Shown here: positions 41,761 through 54,240 of the stretch, one piece after another | Layout of the letters: each line of letters starts with the position of its first letter | Position numbering within the stretch: the first letter of the stretch is position 1 | From: Massariosphaeria phaeospora | Taxonomy: Eukaryota > Ascomycota > Dothideomycetes > Pleosporales | Direction of reading: 5' to 3' | NCBI GenBank assembly: GCA_011032825.1 | Contig: JAADJZ010000005.1 | Coordinates: forward strand, 253,001 to 317,000 | DNA: 64,000 bases | The notes under the pieces: generated by a model | Told to the model about the DNA's origin: nothing | The model's input: only the letters and a program-made list of their open reading frames with translations | Databases searched by the model: none | Made by a program: the position numbers and the translations under genes

Positions 41761-44042
41761 TCATCCACTCTTCCCATTAACCCCCTCCGCACCCGCACCA
41801 CCACCACCACCACCATTACCCCCTCCACTCCCCCCACCCTCCAACCTCCCGACCAACCTCTTGACACCCCCCCACTCCTCCCCCCTCGCCTCCCCACCCC
41901 CCAACTCCGCCCCAACCTCAAACACCGTAACCACGCCATCCATCCCGCCCACCGCAACCCTGCGCCCCTCATTCCGCTCCCACGCCAACTTATTCAAGCT
42001 GCGATTCATATAGCCCAACCCCGTCGGCAAACTCGCAAACGCGCCGCGCTTGCCCTCGCTCGGCGCGACTTTTTGCACGGGCACCTCGACATCGACATTT
42101 ATGTCCCACACCTCGAGGGTGCCCGCGCCGTCGACGAGCGCGAACACAGACGGTTTCACGGGCGACCAGCGCGCGTCGTAGACGAGGTCTTCGCGCGCGA
42201 TGTCGAGCAGCGGCGTGACGTGCTGCTGGCTGGAGCCGGGGGCCGACGCCGTGGCCGACGTGCCGGTTGCGGCGGGCGCGCGCACTTTCCACAGCTTGAC
42301 GCTCCAGTCGACCGAGCAGCTGAGCACCAGGTCGCCGAGGTCGATGGCGCCCTTGGCCGGGTGGAAGTCGAGGCTCATGACGGGCGCGGCGTGGCCGGCG
42401 TACTTGACGCGGCCGTCGACACCGGCTTTGGCGCCTGCGCGGTCGTAGCGGTGGCACGGGTAGATGGAGCCTTCTTCGGTGCCGGCGAGGAAGTACGTCG
42501 GGTCTGACTGCGGGAAGGCGATGCAGGTGACTGCCATGTCGTCGGTTTTGGCGGGGGGTGGCGAGGTCAGTTCGAGGAACTCTTGCGGTTGCGAGAGCAT
42601 GTCGACTGTCCAGCCGCAGACGACGCCGTCTGTGGAGCAGGAGATGATGTTGTTGGCATTCTGCGTTCCGACTATGTCGATTGAATAGACAGGATGGGTG
42701 TGGCCAGAGCCTGTGAGTGGCGTCTTTTGCACCGGGGCCGATTTTGCGCGGGTGTCCCATAGTAGTACCTGTCCCGAGTATGCGCCGCCGATGATGAGAT
42801 TAGGGTGGAAGGGGGAGAACTTTGCGGTGAGGATGTCGGATTGAGCGTGGAAGATATATTCGGGTCGGTCATGCATGTGCATATTCCAGACCTGAATGAG
42901 GCCGTCGGGATCGTGAGGGGCGGAGGGGTTCTTGGTGTATGAAGCTAGAACGAGTTCGGGGAACTGAGAGTTCGTCAGTAAAGTCACTTGTAGTAGTTTC
43001 AATGAACCAACATACCTTTGTAGAGAATCCCAGATCCGAGATCATCCTCTTCTTACTCCACCGCTCGTCCCAGAACTGCGCAATCTCCTTTATCCGCCTC
43101 CCCTTCTTCCCACCGCTGCTCCCATACCCCTCATCTTCCTCATCAACATCCGCAGCGCCCAGCGCATAGTCCGCCAGGATATCGTATCCCAGCTGCTGGT
43201 CCAGCGCCCGCTCCAACACCTTTGTGCTCCTCTCGACAAAGCCCGCAAAGTCGTCCGAGTTCTCCACGGCCGACAGCTCCTCGTTCGACAGCGTCTTGAA
43301 CGGGAAGTTCTCCGTCGAGCTAGTCTGGCCAGCGCTCGCTTCAGGCGCTTGCTGCGCGGCCTTGATCTCGTCCTCGATTTCTTTCCGCAGCTGGAGCCGG
43401 ATCTCCTCGTCCCGCTCCTTCTGCCGCCGGCTCAGTCGTTTGTTTGCCCGCGGCGACCTAGTCGGACTGGCATCGCCTTCAGAATCGCTACCACCGGCGC
43501 CCCGTGACTTCGGCGGACTCCAGTCTGAGCTTGTTTGCACGCCCTTGCTGTACGTTATGACCTCCTTCTCCTTCTTCGACTCGCCGTCGTACTCGAACAC
43601 AGTGGCGAGCGGGCCCAGAGAGAGCGTTTGCATGTCCTTGTCCACCATTCGCGCCGGCGCAGCATACGACGAGGTCGGTCCGTCATTGTCGCTGCTAAAC
43701 TGCGATCCGCTGTCGAGAGACACCGGCCGCGCTGACTTTCCCCCGGCGGGTGAGCCTGGCTGTGTGGACCCCGGCCTGCTGTTGTCGCCCACGAGGGAGT
43801 TTATGATCTCGTCGAGGTGGCGCTTCTGGTCTTCTCGCCGGGGGATGGGCTGGAGTAGCTAGATGCTTTGGTTAGCCGGTGCATTATGGGGAGTGGTGGA
43901 TCAGGTGTACCTCTGGGGTGCCTCCGATAGACTGCCTATTCGCCAGTCCCTCTTTCCGGAGCTGGCGCTGGCGCTTCAACTCCTCGAGCTTCGCTTTCTT
44001 CGCGAGGATCTCGTCCCGCCGCTGCTGCATAGTGGTGTCCAT
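41761..44042 (-). CDS. Cytoplasmic dynein intermediate chain
   Basis: Three exons: 44042-43911, 43858-43016 and 42963-41761, giving 725 residues; both introns are 52 nt. The N-terminus (QQRRDEILAKKAKLEELKRQ) is the coiled coil that binds dynactin p150. After it comes LLQPIPRREDQKRHLDEIIN and a charged, Ser-rich region, then the segments that hold the light chains. The C-terminal half is a WD40 propeller: DGLIQVWNMH, SGQVLLWDTRAKS, GVVCGWTVDML, EEGSIYPCHRYDR, DWSVKLWKVRA, GTLEVWDINVD and DGVVTVFEVG. The tail is unusually Gly/Glu-rich. The protein links cargo adaptors to the dynein heavy chain. It is divergent from the ATP synthase subunit e gene. Confidence 0.93.
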
Positions 44043-44473
44043 GGCGGACGTGTTCGTTGTGAGCGTACAGTGGACCGGGCAAAGTATTCGACACTGCAAG
44101 CGTATAAGCGTTCTCGAAGCCGTGTATCCAGCGTATTTTCCCAGCCGCAAGCAATTGGTGAAGGTTGAAGAAGCTCCATCGGCAGCGGCACACTATTTAC
44201 TCCCCCAGCGGGCCCCAGCGCGCCGCCAAGCAGGGACACGGGCTTTTCTCGGGCAACCGCAAGCCAACCCGCGCAACCTGGGAAGATTTCCACCGACCTC
44301 ACGTCAATCCACTGTTCCAAGCCGACGCGCGACCCTCTCCATCCGCCCCTCTCCACTGCGTCTCCCGCCGCCCTCGCCCGGGACCCCAGCCGCCGCCGTC
44401 ACCCTCGCCCTGCGCCTGCGCCAGCCATTGGAATCCCAATCGCGGCTTCTCCGACCGCACAGCTCCCACCGTC
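44043..44473. promoter_or_regulatory. Divergent promoter of dynein intermediate chain and ATP synthase subunit e
   Basis: 431 bp separate the two start codons. It is C-rich toward the subunit e gene and has no clear TATA box. Confidence 0.5.
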
Positions 44474-44963
44474 ATGTCTTCATCGTCGGGGGTCAATGTA
44501 CGCCTATGCCGCCATTGCCGCCCGCCACAGCTCCCCCAGCTGCAGCCCGCTTCCGACCGTCTTCCATACCGCGAATAAATGCTGATCACGATGAACCGCA
44601 GGTGCTGCGATGGTCCGCGCTGGGCCTCGGCCTCTTCTACGGCGTCTACCACCAAGCCTCGATATCGACGCGCCAGCGCCTCACGCAGCAGAAGCACGAG
44701 TACGAGCACCGCGCGTCGCTGATCCAGCAGGCCAAGGCCGAGTGGGCAAAGTCACATCCCTCGCCCGCGGAACCGAAACCATCTGGTGGTACGGCTCTCT
44801 CCATGTCCAACCTCCTTATACCTACCTCTACAAGCGGAAGATAGTGGATAAAATGGGGCGACATTGTCGAAAAACAGACCATGTGCTGACAGTGATTGCA
44901 GAAAAAGCGGACCCTAACAACCCCAACGCCGACCTGAACGCAGTCCTCGGAATCACGGATTAG
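44474..44963 (+). CDS. TIM11: Mitochondrial F1Fo ATP synthase subunit e
   Basis: Three exons: 44474-44497, 44602-44788 and 44902-44963, giving 90 residues; introns are 104 and 113 nt. The first exon encodes only MSSSSGVN. The protein then reads VLRWSALGLGLFYGVYHQ, a single membrane helix containing the GLFYG (GxxxG) motif that drives ATP synthase dimerisation. A charged helix (QKHEYEHRASLIQQAKAEW) and a short Asp/Asn-rich C-terminus (NNPNADLNAVLGITD) follow. Length and order are those of fungal subunit e. The tiny first exon means automated gene callers may miss it. Confidence 0.92.
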
Positions 44964-45902
44964 ATATGAGCGCAGGGGTGGAGTTTCCTATGTTCGGCAT
45001 GTCGCGGGCATGCATATAGCGTCTTTTCGCGGGAGTGAGAGGGGGAACAAGCTCGACGACGGTGCTGCAATCAACCTCTTGTATTTTGTACCTACTGTAC
45101 AGTATAGACTCTGCGGTTGGTCGCGCTTCCAATATACAAAGTTTACTTCAATCTTATGACTTCTCTTCCTCACCCGAAAGGGAACTCCGATAATAGGGAC
45201 TCTAACCCAAAATGCCTCACGCACCTAAGATTACATACAGCCAGTTCAACAAGGCAGCCTCTACAGCAACTGTAGCCACAATCTCGATAAATCTAACGAA
45301 ATCCGTCTATACCTTTCCATATGCTCAATACAGCTACCTAGCCAATAGGAGAAGCAACCGCTCCTTGTTAGAGAACCCATGCGTACAAGGTCCTGGAAAG
45401 AGTCTTGAAATCAAACTTCATGTGTATTCTACAGCGCCGCGCCTCCCAGAGCATCGATATGATACACGCGTGATTAACAGCCTCCCCTCCCCCTCCCTCC
45501 CCTACCTCCCCACCCATCTTCAATGCAGCACCCCACCGCCACCCAAACCAGGTCGGGTCGCCAACCAAACACAAAAACAAAACGCCCTACCACCCACCAC
45601 CTCCCTCGGTCGGTCGGTCGGTCGCTCTTTCCCAAAAACGCAGCAGAAGAGTAGAAATATGCGAAAGGCGAGACCCACAAAAAAAGCAAGCTATGAACAA
45701 GGGGCGGTCTGCCGACGCCTACATGGATGGAGAAAGTGGAAAAGTCTGGTACAAGCGGGGATCTATCCCCCGCGCCGCCTGCTATTCACACTAACTAACC
45801 TTACACAGCTCAACTCAACTCTTGGAACCTACAGTCGTCTCGATCGAAGATACAAAGGCGCAGCCCGGATATGCGGCACGCAAGGAGACACGCGCCGACC
45901 GT
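44964..45902. other. Intergenic between convergent genes
   Basis: 3' regions of the subunit e gene and DNM1. A CGGT tetranucleotide run is at 45607-45623. ORF 45212-45949 is not supported by domains or codon use. Confidence 0.4.
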
Positions 45903-48523
45903 TTACAGCACCTCGCCGACAATTTTGGCCGCCTCCTTGTACGTCTTGAGCAGCTTCTCGCATTTTTCCCGCTCCGCCTTGATCGTGTCGTCCTCGTACA
46001 GCAGTTCTGAAAACAGGTCGTCCCTGTACAGTTCGCTGACCAAGCGGTTTTGCACAGCGTCTTTCGAGTGGTTGACCAGGAGGTGCATGATGGCTTTGGG
46101 GACCTGGTCCGCGATGGTTTCGCGCACGATGTTGAAGTAGGAGGAGATGAGGCGGCGGATGAGTTCCGTTTCCAATGCCTCGCGTTCAGTCAGTGCAGGC
46201 GCCGTGTCCATGTCCGAGGGCTGGATCTGTTAGCTGGAGCATTGCCAGTGTGATGGGAAAGACTTACAAATCCGGTCTGGTAGTTATCGGTGGCGGGGCT
46301 GGTTATACTGTCATCGTCCGGTGCCATGTCGAGGATGTGTGGTGGTGGTTGTCTCGTGTCTCCTCTCCGGATGCTCTGCGCGAAACTGGGCTCAACGTTT
46401 TGGCTAACATGTCGGCTACCTGGTCGGTTGTCTAGGGTGGCTGAAGGTGGGCCGCCATCTTTACCGAAGAAATAGTTCAAGAAACTATTATCCCGAGCGT
46501 TTCCACCGCCTAGCGGTGGTGGGGGAGAGCGAGTGCGGTTGTTCAGCGCACTTGACATGCCATGAGATCCATTCACCAATCGACTCACTGCTGGCGACAT
46601 ACTCCGGCTAGGATGGCTTTGATGTTTGCGGAAAGGAAGCGTCTTCTCGTGTGGGGCTTCAACTTCCTCCTCGATGTCAGGTGTTTCGGCGCCATTGGTA
46701 CCGTTCATATCTTTCACTCGTCGCCGCTCCCGCTTCTTCTTCTCCGCGGCGTCGAGCGCCATTTTCTTCTCCCTCTGTTCCTTGTCGTTGATCACGGAAG
46801 ACATGGCAGCGGCGGCTCCGAGAAAGTTGGGATGGTTGGTATTGATGTATGCTCGTTGGATATCAATCAAGGAGGCGACGTAGTGCGCACTGGGTCCGAG
46901 CTGTTCTCGTAGAAGATCGGATACTACCTCAATAAGCTTGCCTTGTAGCCGCGGGTACCGGCTCAACTCCGTAGAACCACAAGTGTGGCATATCTTGATG
47001 AGTTCCTCGTACACGAGTTCGACGCATCGCTGGCTTGGAATCTCTAGAAGCTTGATTTGTGGTTTTACGAGAAGATCGAAAGCCAGTTCCGGGACAAACA
47101 AACTCGGGCGGGGACCTGTAGAATTCCGAATCGCCGTCCGAATGTCGAGAACCGAGAGGTTTTGGGTCGGGTCTACCTGCTCTAGGGAATTCCCAAATAC
47201 CGAGTTGAAAATGTAGTAGATGCGAGCACCTCCGCATAGCTCCTTGGTGGATATTTCCGCTGAAGTACCGTCAATGGAGGAAATGAACGAAGATGCAAAG
47301 CGGGTCATGAGTTGCAGAATGAGCGAGCCTCGGTGCTCCTTTCCTGTGAATGCAACATCACCGTAACTTGCGAGTTCTTGCTGGGTCTGTCCCATCAAAG
47401 TGTTTAGGCGGGCCTTGATGTCGGGCAACCGATCGCGAATGTGCGCCATGAGGGTCTGGTTCAGGCTCTTCGCAAGAAATTGTGTGCCGCATTTGTTCGC
47501 CATGTTCCGATAGGCTGGATGGTTTCTAAAAAACTCTCGCTCCGCCGACAACGCATCCGACAACGATTTCCTTTCCTGAATGTCGTGCTGTGAACGATTC
47601 ACGATACCGATGAAGCCCAGCTTCAGCGGATACACGCGACCGGAGAGAATGTCCATTGCATTTGTTCCATGATCCATCAGGTCGAGCTTGGTGAGAACGC
47701 CAATAGTTCTCCTCCCCATCGGATCCACATGTCTGGCTAGCTTCAGCGCCTCCGAATTGACGAGGTCGACGTTCGCGGGAGAAACGGCGAGGATAACACT
47801 GTTGGGCTTGGCGATGTATTCGGTGATGAGGTTTCGCGTCTGTTTCTCGATATCCGACGGCTGGTCACCGATGGGCACCTGCAGTTGTTAGCCTCCTATA
47901 CCCCGATACAAGGAGCGCGCCAACCTTTGTGAGACCCGGCAGATCGACAAGCGTCAAACTCAGCACATGAGGAGAGTAGATCTTTAAGTTTATGGGCTGC
48001 CTGTTGATGCCCTTGTTGTTTCCTGCAATCCTCGCTGTCTCAGCCTCAATCTCACGCTTCACTTCCGCGAAGTCATGAATTCGTCGCCCTGGAATGTGAA
48101 GGAATTCTCCCCATTCTTCTTGGCCGGCGACGCTTGCCGGCGTATGTGGCACATGGACCTCATCAGAGTCGTCTTTATCGTCGCGATCGCTAGGGAGATT
48201 GATGAGCTGTAGGATGAGCGGCCGCCGAGTAACAATGCCACTTCCTCGAGGGAGGAAATCTCTGCCGACAATATTCTCGAGTACTGAGGACTTTCCCGAC
48301 GATTGTGATCCTACGACGACCTAAAACAGTCAGTAACTATCCCCAAATTCTCGAGTGTTGATCAGAAACAAGGCCAGCATCTGCTGTCTAATAACGTGCG
48401 ATTTTGGGGGTGGGGCAAACATACAATCTGCGGCAGATCTAGGGAATCATTTCCGATGGTGTTGAAGACCAGATCTTGCAGCCGGTTAACAATGTTGAGA
48501 AGTTCCTCGCCTAGCGATGACAT
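45903..48523 (-). CDS. DNM1: Dynamin-related GTPase Dnm1 (mitochondrial and peroxisomal fission)
   Basis: Four exons: 48523-48425, 48320-47925, 47878-46268 and 46220-45903, giving 807 residues; introns are 104, 46 and 47 nt. The GTPase domain has [16 protein letters not shown] (G1), the switch region [24 protein letters not shown] (G3) and [12 protein letters not shown] (G4). The stalk follows ([24 protein letters not shown]-like region [11 protein letters not shown]). The variable B insert, with a Pro/Ser-rich run and [14 protein letters not shown], is typical of Dnm1/Drp1 rather than Vps1. The last exon encodes the GTPase effector domain ([20 protein letters not shown]). It assembles into rings that constrict mitochondria. 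Confidence 0.95.
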
Positions 48524-49601
48524 GGCGCTGGTTGCTTGCGAAGTGTTGTATGGGCCTCCTGAGCAGCTTGCGTTGTCCTCAACAGATCCTCAAGATTCTC
48601 TCCTGAAGACGGGGCCTGCGGCGACAGGACAGGCGACAAACGGGAAACAACGCCCAGTTGGATAGACGGGCGGTAAAATATAGCCGTGATTCAGCTTCGG
48701 TTGGATTGTTGAGGATTGCACGCGGTCGTTAAACTGTGAAAGTTTGTCGTCATGCGGAATGCGTTCGCGATAGCTGGGCAGCAGGTTTGCGGGCTAACGC
48801 CAGGTGCCAAGCTGTGGCTGACGCACAGTCACGTGGGACTCAGCTTAGGTAAGCTCCCGAGGTTCAAGCCTCAAGCTCGACCGCTCGCCTCACACCGAGC
48901 ATACCAATCCGTTTCTCACACGCACGCAAATGACCCTGTCCTCCTCTACTAGCCCTGCTTGGACATTAGCTAGTGTGCTAGATACACCAAGGCTTTGTAA
49001 AGATCAGGGTAAACTACCTCTCTGTTGCTGGAAACTCCTATGCTGTCAAGAAGATTGTCCGAGGTCTAGATAGAAGGCTTTCGCGCGCTCATTGCGACGA
49101 GCCTCATTTTTTTGTCCGAGGTCTAGGTATGGGCAAAGAATTTTTCCAGGGAGGTGGCCTGATCTTGCATGCTCCACCGTTCCACGTCTCCGTCTCTCGT
49201 CAACTGAAGCAAGCCCATCCCGCCCCCATATATGACTTCGATGATGACTGTTGCCGCTGAGGCAGGGATTAGTCTCGCGAAATGCCCGTTTAGGAACCCG
49301 GCTTACTCTTTGCGAACACACTTGTTTCTATGCGGCTTAGAAGAGAGATCATGTTTGTTAGTAGTTTCTCAACTCTGGCGAATTAAATATCTACTCCGGA
49401 CTACGGTATCGGCTTCTGACAACATATATTCTGCCTGTGCAGTGGGTCGAATATGCTCTTCATTTGCGCAAAACGGCATTAGATGCGAGCTTAATTACGC
49501 TGTCCTTTCTTTAAATAAGAGGCCCTTCGCCATCTTCCTACTTCTTCAGCGACAAAACAGCACCACTCCAATTTCACTTCATCATTATTGCTAAAGTAGT
49601 C
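48524..49601. other. Divergent upstream region with a shared 20-mer
   Basis: About 1.08 kb between DNM1 and the bestrophin-like gene. It contains the exact 20-mer also present at 10326-10345 and a near-repeat gtccgaggtctag (49057-49069, 49114-49126) flanking that 20-mer. No supported ORF. Confidence 0.45.
49087..49106 (+). repeat. 20-mer shared exactly with 10326-10345
   Basis: See the partner entry. Here the 20-mer is bracketed by two copies of gtccgaggtctag 57 bp apart, in the same orientation. Confidence 0.8.
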
Positions 49602-51324
49602 ATGGATATTCCACGCCCTTCGTTGAACGTGGAGGAAGCCCGGAAGAGCACGTCAACCGCAGAGCAAATGTTAATACCCCGGCCAAAAAGCATTCCACAG
49701 GCATTCCTCCGACCATCAGAAGATAAATACCAGAGAAATGATAGCTTGAAGTTCGATGAATATTTCGTGGGTTTACCTAAACCTTGCTGTTGCTAAGATG
49801 GTTGTTGACCTGTTCAATAGCTTGGTCCTCGCGAACTCGACAGACATTCCAAATTGCCGATGCTTCTGCGCATCCATGGAAGCTGTCTGCCGGAGCTGAT
49901 TGTTCCTTTACTGGTTGTTGGTGGTTGGACCACTACTGTGTGTTTGTTTTCAAGACATGTTCATAATCGTAAGTTCATACTCAGAAAGATCAATATTTAT
50001 CTTAGCTAATGGGTTCGCGTGTTCGCTCTGCAGTTGGAATCTCATCCACTCTACTCACTGTTCTTGGATTCGTCGTTGCACTGTCCCTGTCATTTCGTAG
50101 CTCGACAGCATACGAAAGATATATGGAAGGGAGAAAAGCTTGGACGACGCTGACAGTAACATCGCAAAATCTCGCACGCAATATCTGGATCAATGCTGAA
50201 GAGAGAGAAGAGTTTGCAAAGGATGACTTAATAGCAAAAGTGTTCGTCTTTGATCATCCCTGGCTACCAACCATCTAACTCAGGCTATAGGACTGCTTTG
50301 AATCTCATCGTCGCTTTTGCTCGATCGCTCAAACATCGCCTCCGGTTTGAACCATACACGCATTATGATGACCTGAAGGATCTTGTGCAACATCTCGACA
50401 CCTTCGCAAAGGAGGCAACCAAGCTGGAGCCAGAACGAGACGATACAGGCCCAACATCTTTCTGGGAATCATGGGGAGCCTACCTCGGTATTTCTTTCGC
50501 CATGTCGAATCCTAGGAAGATAATCAAGCGCGCCAAGTACCCGCTTGGTAATCTTCCCCTCGAGATCTTGAATCATTTGAATATCTATATTCGGGGAATC
50601 ATGAGCGATGGGGCCTTCAAGGCAAATATTTACCAGACGCAAGCCTGTTAGTATATTCCACAATCCGCACAGGGCAATTGGGCATTTACTTATCGCTCTT
50701 CAGTGTACGCAATCTCGACCATGAACGACGTCACCGCCACTACTGACCGTATCCTTAATACTCCACTACCTCTCGCCTACTCGATCGCCATCTCTCAACT
50801 GACCTGGGTGTATATCTTGATTCTCCCTTTCCAACTGTACAGCACTCTCGGGCTCGTTGCGATCCCAGGAACTTTATGTAAGCCCACATTTACCCCTACA
50901 ACAGGCCTACAATTATTTTGATCAATCACTAACTGCCTCCATGTTAGTTGCTGCATATATCATCCTCGGTTTCGCTTACATCGGCCAAGAGATCGAGAAC
51001 CCCTTCGGCCACGATGTCAACGACCTCCCACTCGATAACTTTTGCAACCAGCTCGCCGCTGACATCAGCATCATAGCGTCTTTTGCACCAAGGAAAGCTG
51101 ATTCCTTCGTCAACAACGAGAAGAACCTGATTATGTTCCCGCTTAGCTACGAAAGTTCTGATGTATGGAAGGAGAGGAGTATCGATGAGATCAGAGAGGC
51201 GCTTGAGCGGAACGCGTTGGTACACATGAACAATGTTCAGTCAAGGCTAAGAAATCGCCAAAATACGGACAAAGACGACGGGCGGTATGAGAGGATGAGA
51301 GCCTCAGCTAGGGAGATGGTATAA
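49602..51324 (+). CDS. Bestrophin-like anion channel, one-base frame break
   Basis: Six exons fit the family: 49602-49766, 49821-49968, 50034-50239, 50291-50646, 50704-50877 and 50948-51324. Diagnostic segments are YFLGPRELDRHSKLPMLLRI, PLLVVGGWTT, LLTVLGFVVALSLSFRSSTAYERY, ALKHRLRFEP-like LKHRLRFEPYTHYDDL, and the calcium-clasp-like GQEIENPFGHDVNDLPLD. The exon lengths sum to 1426, one base too many. The excess is best placed in the AAAA run at 50236-50239, just before the third intron, where one A fewer makes the frame continue into TALNLIVAFA. So the gene has either a sequencing/assembly error or a recent frameshift. The family forms chloride channels in membranes; the fungal role is poorly known. 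Confidence 0.83.
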
Positions 51325-51399
51325 ACGAGTAAGGCTTTCGCATTCCTGGATCGGTCGAGTTCTGGCTAATATCTTCGAGCCTGGCTCGATTCTGCCTTC

Positions 51400-51789
51400 C
51401 TACGCACCCGCGGTCATTCCAAACCAACCCCAAGCCGCAATCGCAGCCCCAGACAGCGCGCGCTCAACACCCTTCTTCCGCGCACCTTCCCGCCAACACA
51501 CATACCCATCAACACCCCCTACGTAAGCTCCCAGGACCAGCATGACCGTATCGACTTCGGCGAACTTGTCCTGGAAGTAGAAGGCAAACATAATCGCGCC
51601 GATGGTCGTGATGCGGGCCGAACAGAATACCATGATTGGCTGGGCTTCTTTGGAGACGGCGAAACGCTTTGGCAGTCCAAAACCCTCGATAGCGCGTTTT
51701 GCGCTGAAGAACGGTAGCAGGCCGCCGAACGTCGTGGCGGTGGCTACGAAGAGCGCGGGGATATGCGTCCAGGTGAATTGGTCGAACAT
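51400..51789 (-). CDS. Small four-helix membrane protein (DUF4267-like)
   Basis: 129 residues from the start at 51789; the frame opens at 51951 but the upstream part is not hydrophobic or conserved-looking. Four hydrophobic helices: IPALFVATATTFGGLLPF, PIMVFCSARITTIGAIMFAF, TVMLVLGAYVGGVDGYV and ALSGAAIAAWGWFGM. The motifs FG(L)P and R-x-T/I-IG and a C-terminal Trp-rich helix match fungal proteins annotated DUF4267, as far as I recall. Function unknown. It converges with the bestrophin-like gene, with only 75 bp between stops. Confidence 0.78.
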   Translation of the reverse strand: MFDQFTWTHIPALFVATATTFGGLLPFFSAKRAIEGFGLPKRFAVSKEAQPIMVFCSARITTIGAIMFAFYFQDKFAEVDTVMLVLGAYVGGVDGYVCWREGARKKGVERALSGAAIAAWGWFGMTAGA

Positions 51790-52306
51790 TTTGGGACGGT
51801 GCTGGATGATGCGGGAAAGTGAGTCAGAATTGATGACGCGGTAATCGAGAGTAAGGTATGCATATACTGTGTCGTTTGAATTTTGCGGGTTAGATATCGA
51901 AATATTGGTTTTTTGGTAGTATGGAACGTTCTTGAGACGGATTGATTGCATAGCGTTTGCTGAAATTTATAAAATTTGGCTTGGAAATTACCTGTTGGGC
52001 CATTGAGCTAAATGTTAGGTATCAATCGTGCGAGTGTGATTACTCAGTGCCCGCTCCTTATCCCTCTGACTAGGTATGAGGTGTTGCTTTCCCAAAGGGG
52101 CCACCGATCTGTAATTATGACGTCAGTGCTCGGGCAGCAGCTTCAACCTCACCCACAAGGGAAATACCTCACGCGACCACCATTCCTTCATCCATACACA
52201 CTACTCACAGCACCAATCGCATCGAGAGACTTTCCCTGCGTTTCGAAAAACTGTGTTCTTTCTTGTCGAGCATCTTCAGTAGGATAATTCACAAACTCGA
52301 ACCACG
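51790..52306. promoter_or_regulatory. Divergent promoter of the DUF4267-like and PEBP genes
   Basis: About 520 bp between start codons on opposite strands. Contains gacgtca (52120-52126), a CRE-type bZIP site by sequence. No gene seen. Confidence 0.4.
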
Positions 52307-53134
52307 ATGCTTCTGCAAACTCTCGGGTGTCTGCAATTGATTCAGCTCTGGGGAACGGCAATCGCACACCCGACAGAGCAACAGCCTCTTAAAACCACAT
52401 CCGACAATGTGAAGGTTGTTCGCGTCGAGTTAGTATATTTGTCTGTTGCAAACTAAGCAGGGCTAATTTACGCAGACTCAAAAAGGCCGAAGTCATTCCC
52501 ACTGGTACCCCCCTCACCAGGCCCTCACCATGCGGTTTCTTACTAAACCTGAATAATAGTAATCGACGACTTTCTTCCGTCGCTCACGCTCTCGGTGTCC
52601 TGGCCAAAGAAAAACGCCGACCTTGGAAATACTATCAAACCGAAGCACATCCAAGAACAGCCTTCCATTACGCTGCATGACGAAACCAACTCCTATAACC
52701 GAGCGACGACGAACATGACATATGTCGTGACTCTCACTGACCCGGATGCGCCATCCCGCGACAATCCCGAATGGTCAGAGATGTGCCACTGGATCGCGGC
52801 CAACGTCTCCCTCGCGCAGAAAACGGTGTCCATCCTGCCTGTTCCCTTCTTCGGTGCCGAGAAAGCGGAAGCCAAGGAGAAGAACCAAACTTTGAATGAC
52901 GTGATGGAGTGGAAACCACCAGGACCTCCGCCGAAAACTGGAAAGCACCGATATGTGTTTCTGGTCTTCGCGCCGAGGAATGGAACGACTTTGCCTTTGA
53001 ACTTGACGAAACCGGAAAATCGACAGCATTGGGGTACTGGGGAGGAGAGGGGTGGCGTGAGGCATTGGGCGAAGGGGAATGAGCTGGTGCCTGTGGCTGC
53101 GAACTTCATCTACTCGCAGAACAAGAAGCAGTAA
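52307..53134 (+). CDS. Secreted phosphatidylethanolamine-binding protein (PEBP) family member
   Basis: Three exons: 52307-52428, 52476-52504 and 52560-53134, giving 241 residues; introns are 47 and 55 nt, and the middle exon is only 29 nt. A signal peptide (MLLQTLGCLQLIQLWGTAIA) is followed by the PEBP fold. Its motifs are present: VVTLTDPDAPSRDNPEWSEM (DPDxP box, ligand pocket), CHWIAANV and KTGKHRYVFLVF (GxHRY box). The C-terminus ends FIYSQNKKQ. Intracellular PEBPs inhibit kinases; secreted fungal ones are sometimes annotated as carboxypeptidase Y inhibitor-like. It is the last confident gene before the gene-poor block. Confidence 0.9.
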
Positions 53135-53699
53135 ATGTAGTCCGACTCCAGTTTAACTTGTCCATTAGGATATTCAACAGCATCGACTCAGAGCGCTGGC
53201 TGTTATCATCATCATGGTCTCTTGCCTGTAGCTCACCACACATCATCATTGGCAACGTAGCTAGACTTTGATTTTTTAATTTTCAGCATCTCTCGTTCAA
53301 CCTGTAACCCAAAGTGTTCATTTCAATGTCCTTGGCAAGTGCACCTCCATGCGTCGGTAGGAGGTATTTTTTATTGACAGAACCGAATCGTAATAAGTGT
53401 GAAAAGAAGGATGACAGTAAGGCCGAGTTGAATGACTTTATATACTTAACGTTAATGGTTCCAGCTTCGCATCTACGTTCCCAGTTCGTAGCACAACATA
53501 CGTTGCGCAATCTGCTGGTGACGCTGCTCAGCATCATCGTTTTCTTCATTTCATCCAGTTCGATAACCTCAAACAGCTTTCTCAACCGCACATGGCGCCA
53601 TCTTCAGATTCTTCAAATGTTTTTAGTCTCGCTGACGCGCCGCGAATCTCCAACGTCTGCATGATTCCGTCATCTTCGTTTTTTTGGAAGTCGCGATGA

Positions 53700-54240
53700 C
53701 TTTTGAGGATTTGTAGAGAACGTAGAGTCTTGGTTCGAGGGGCTTATATAGCCATGTCCTAGGCTATGAACCACACGTAAGCTAGGAATCGACTGGACTG
53801 GAGTGGCGATGGTGGGTCCCATCATCACACATTCTTCTCACATTTCCGCTCTTCCATTTACGCTCCCTAACTCGCAGCACCTGTGACATATCTTCATCCC
53901 ATCGTCGAAACATCACCTGTCGACCCTTTGGTAATAACTGAGTACGTCGAGATTTTTACATTCTCTCATTTATTTCTCCCATTGTTCCTACGAACATGTT
54001 ATGAGTATGGAGCTTTTTTTTGACAGCGCGAGGCTCCCTCGACATGATCCTTGTGACGAATTGGTTTTATTCTATCTCGCGAGAAGGAGAAACGCATTAT
54101 GCGCCGTCCGAGGGGGATTCTAGTCTGGCCGAGGCGGGCAGAGCTCCATACATCCTTGGTCTCTAGATATTTTATGCACAAAAGTGTGAAAAGAGACCGT
54201 AGAGAAGAAAACGATCTCGTCAACTACTAGGGTCTTATAT
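53700..54240 (-). repeat. Minus-strand copies of the TATA-box unit
   Basis: Cores read on the minus strand are GGCTATATAAGCCCC (53738-53752) and GTATATAAGACCC (54228-54242). The first copy is informative: downstream it has GACTAAAAACATTT and later GCAACG and GCGTCACC-like stretches that align with the array units near 62.1 kb (ATACTAAAAACGCACGCATC, CGCAACGTCACC). It is therefore a true, diverged member and not just a chance TATA box. Confidence 0.6.

Noticed and set aside
41530..42507. 325-codon plus-strand ORF
   Set aside because: Antisense to the dynein intermediate chain WD40 exon, and rich in Pro/Arg.
45212..45949. 245-codon plus-strand ORF downstream of the subunit e gene
   Set aside because: It has no recognisable domain, is Pro/Arg-rich and low in codon bias, and runs into the convergent DNM1 gene.
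48855..48890. ggttcaagcctc as a possible tRNA T-loop
   Set aside because: No acceptor stem, D-arm or anticodon arm can be built around it. I found no convincing tRNA or rRNA gene in the window.
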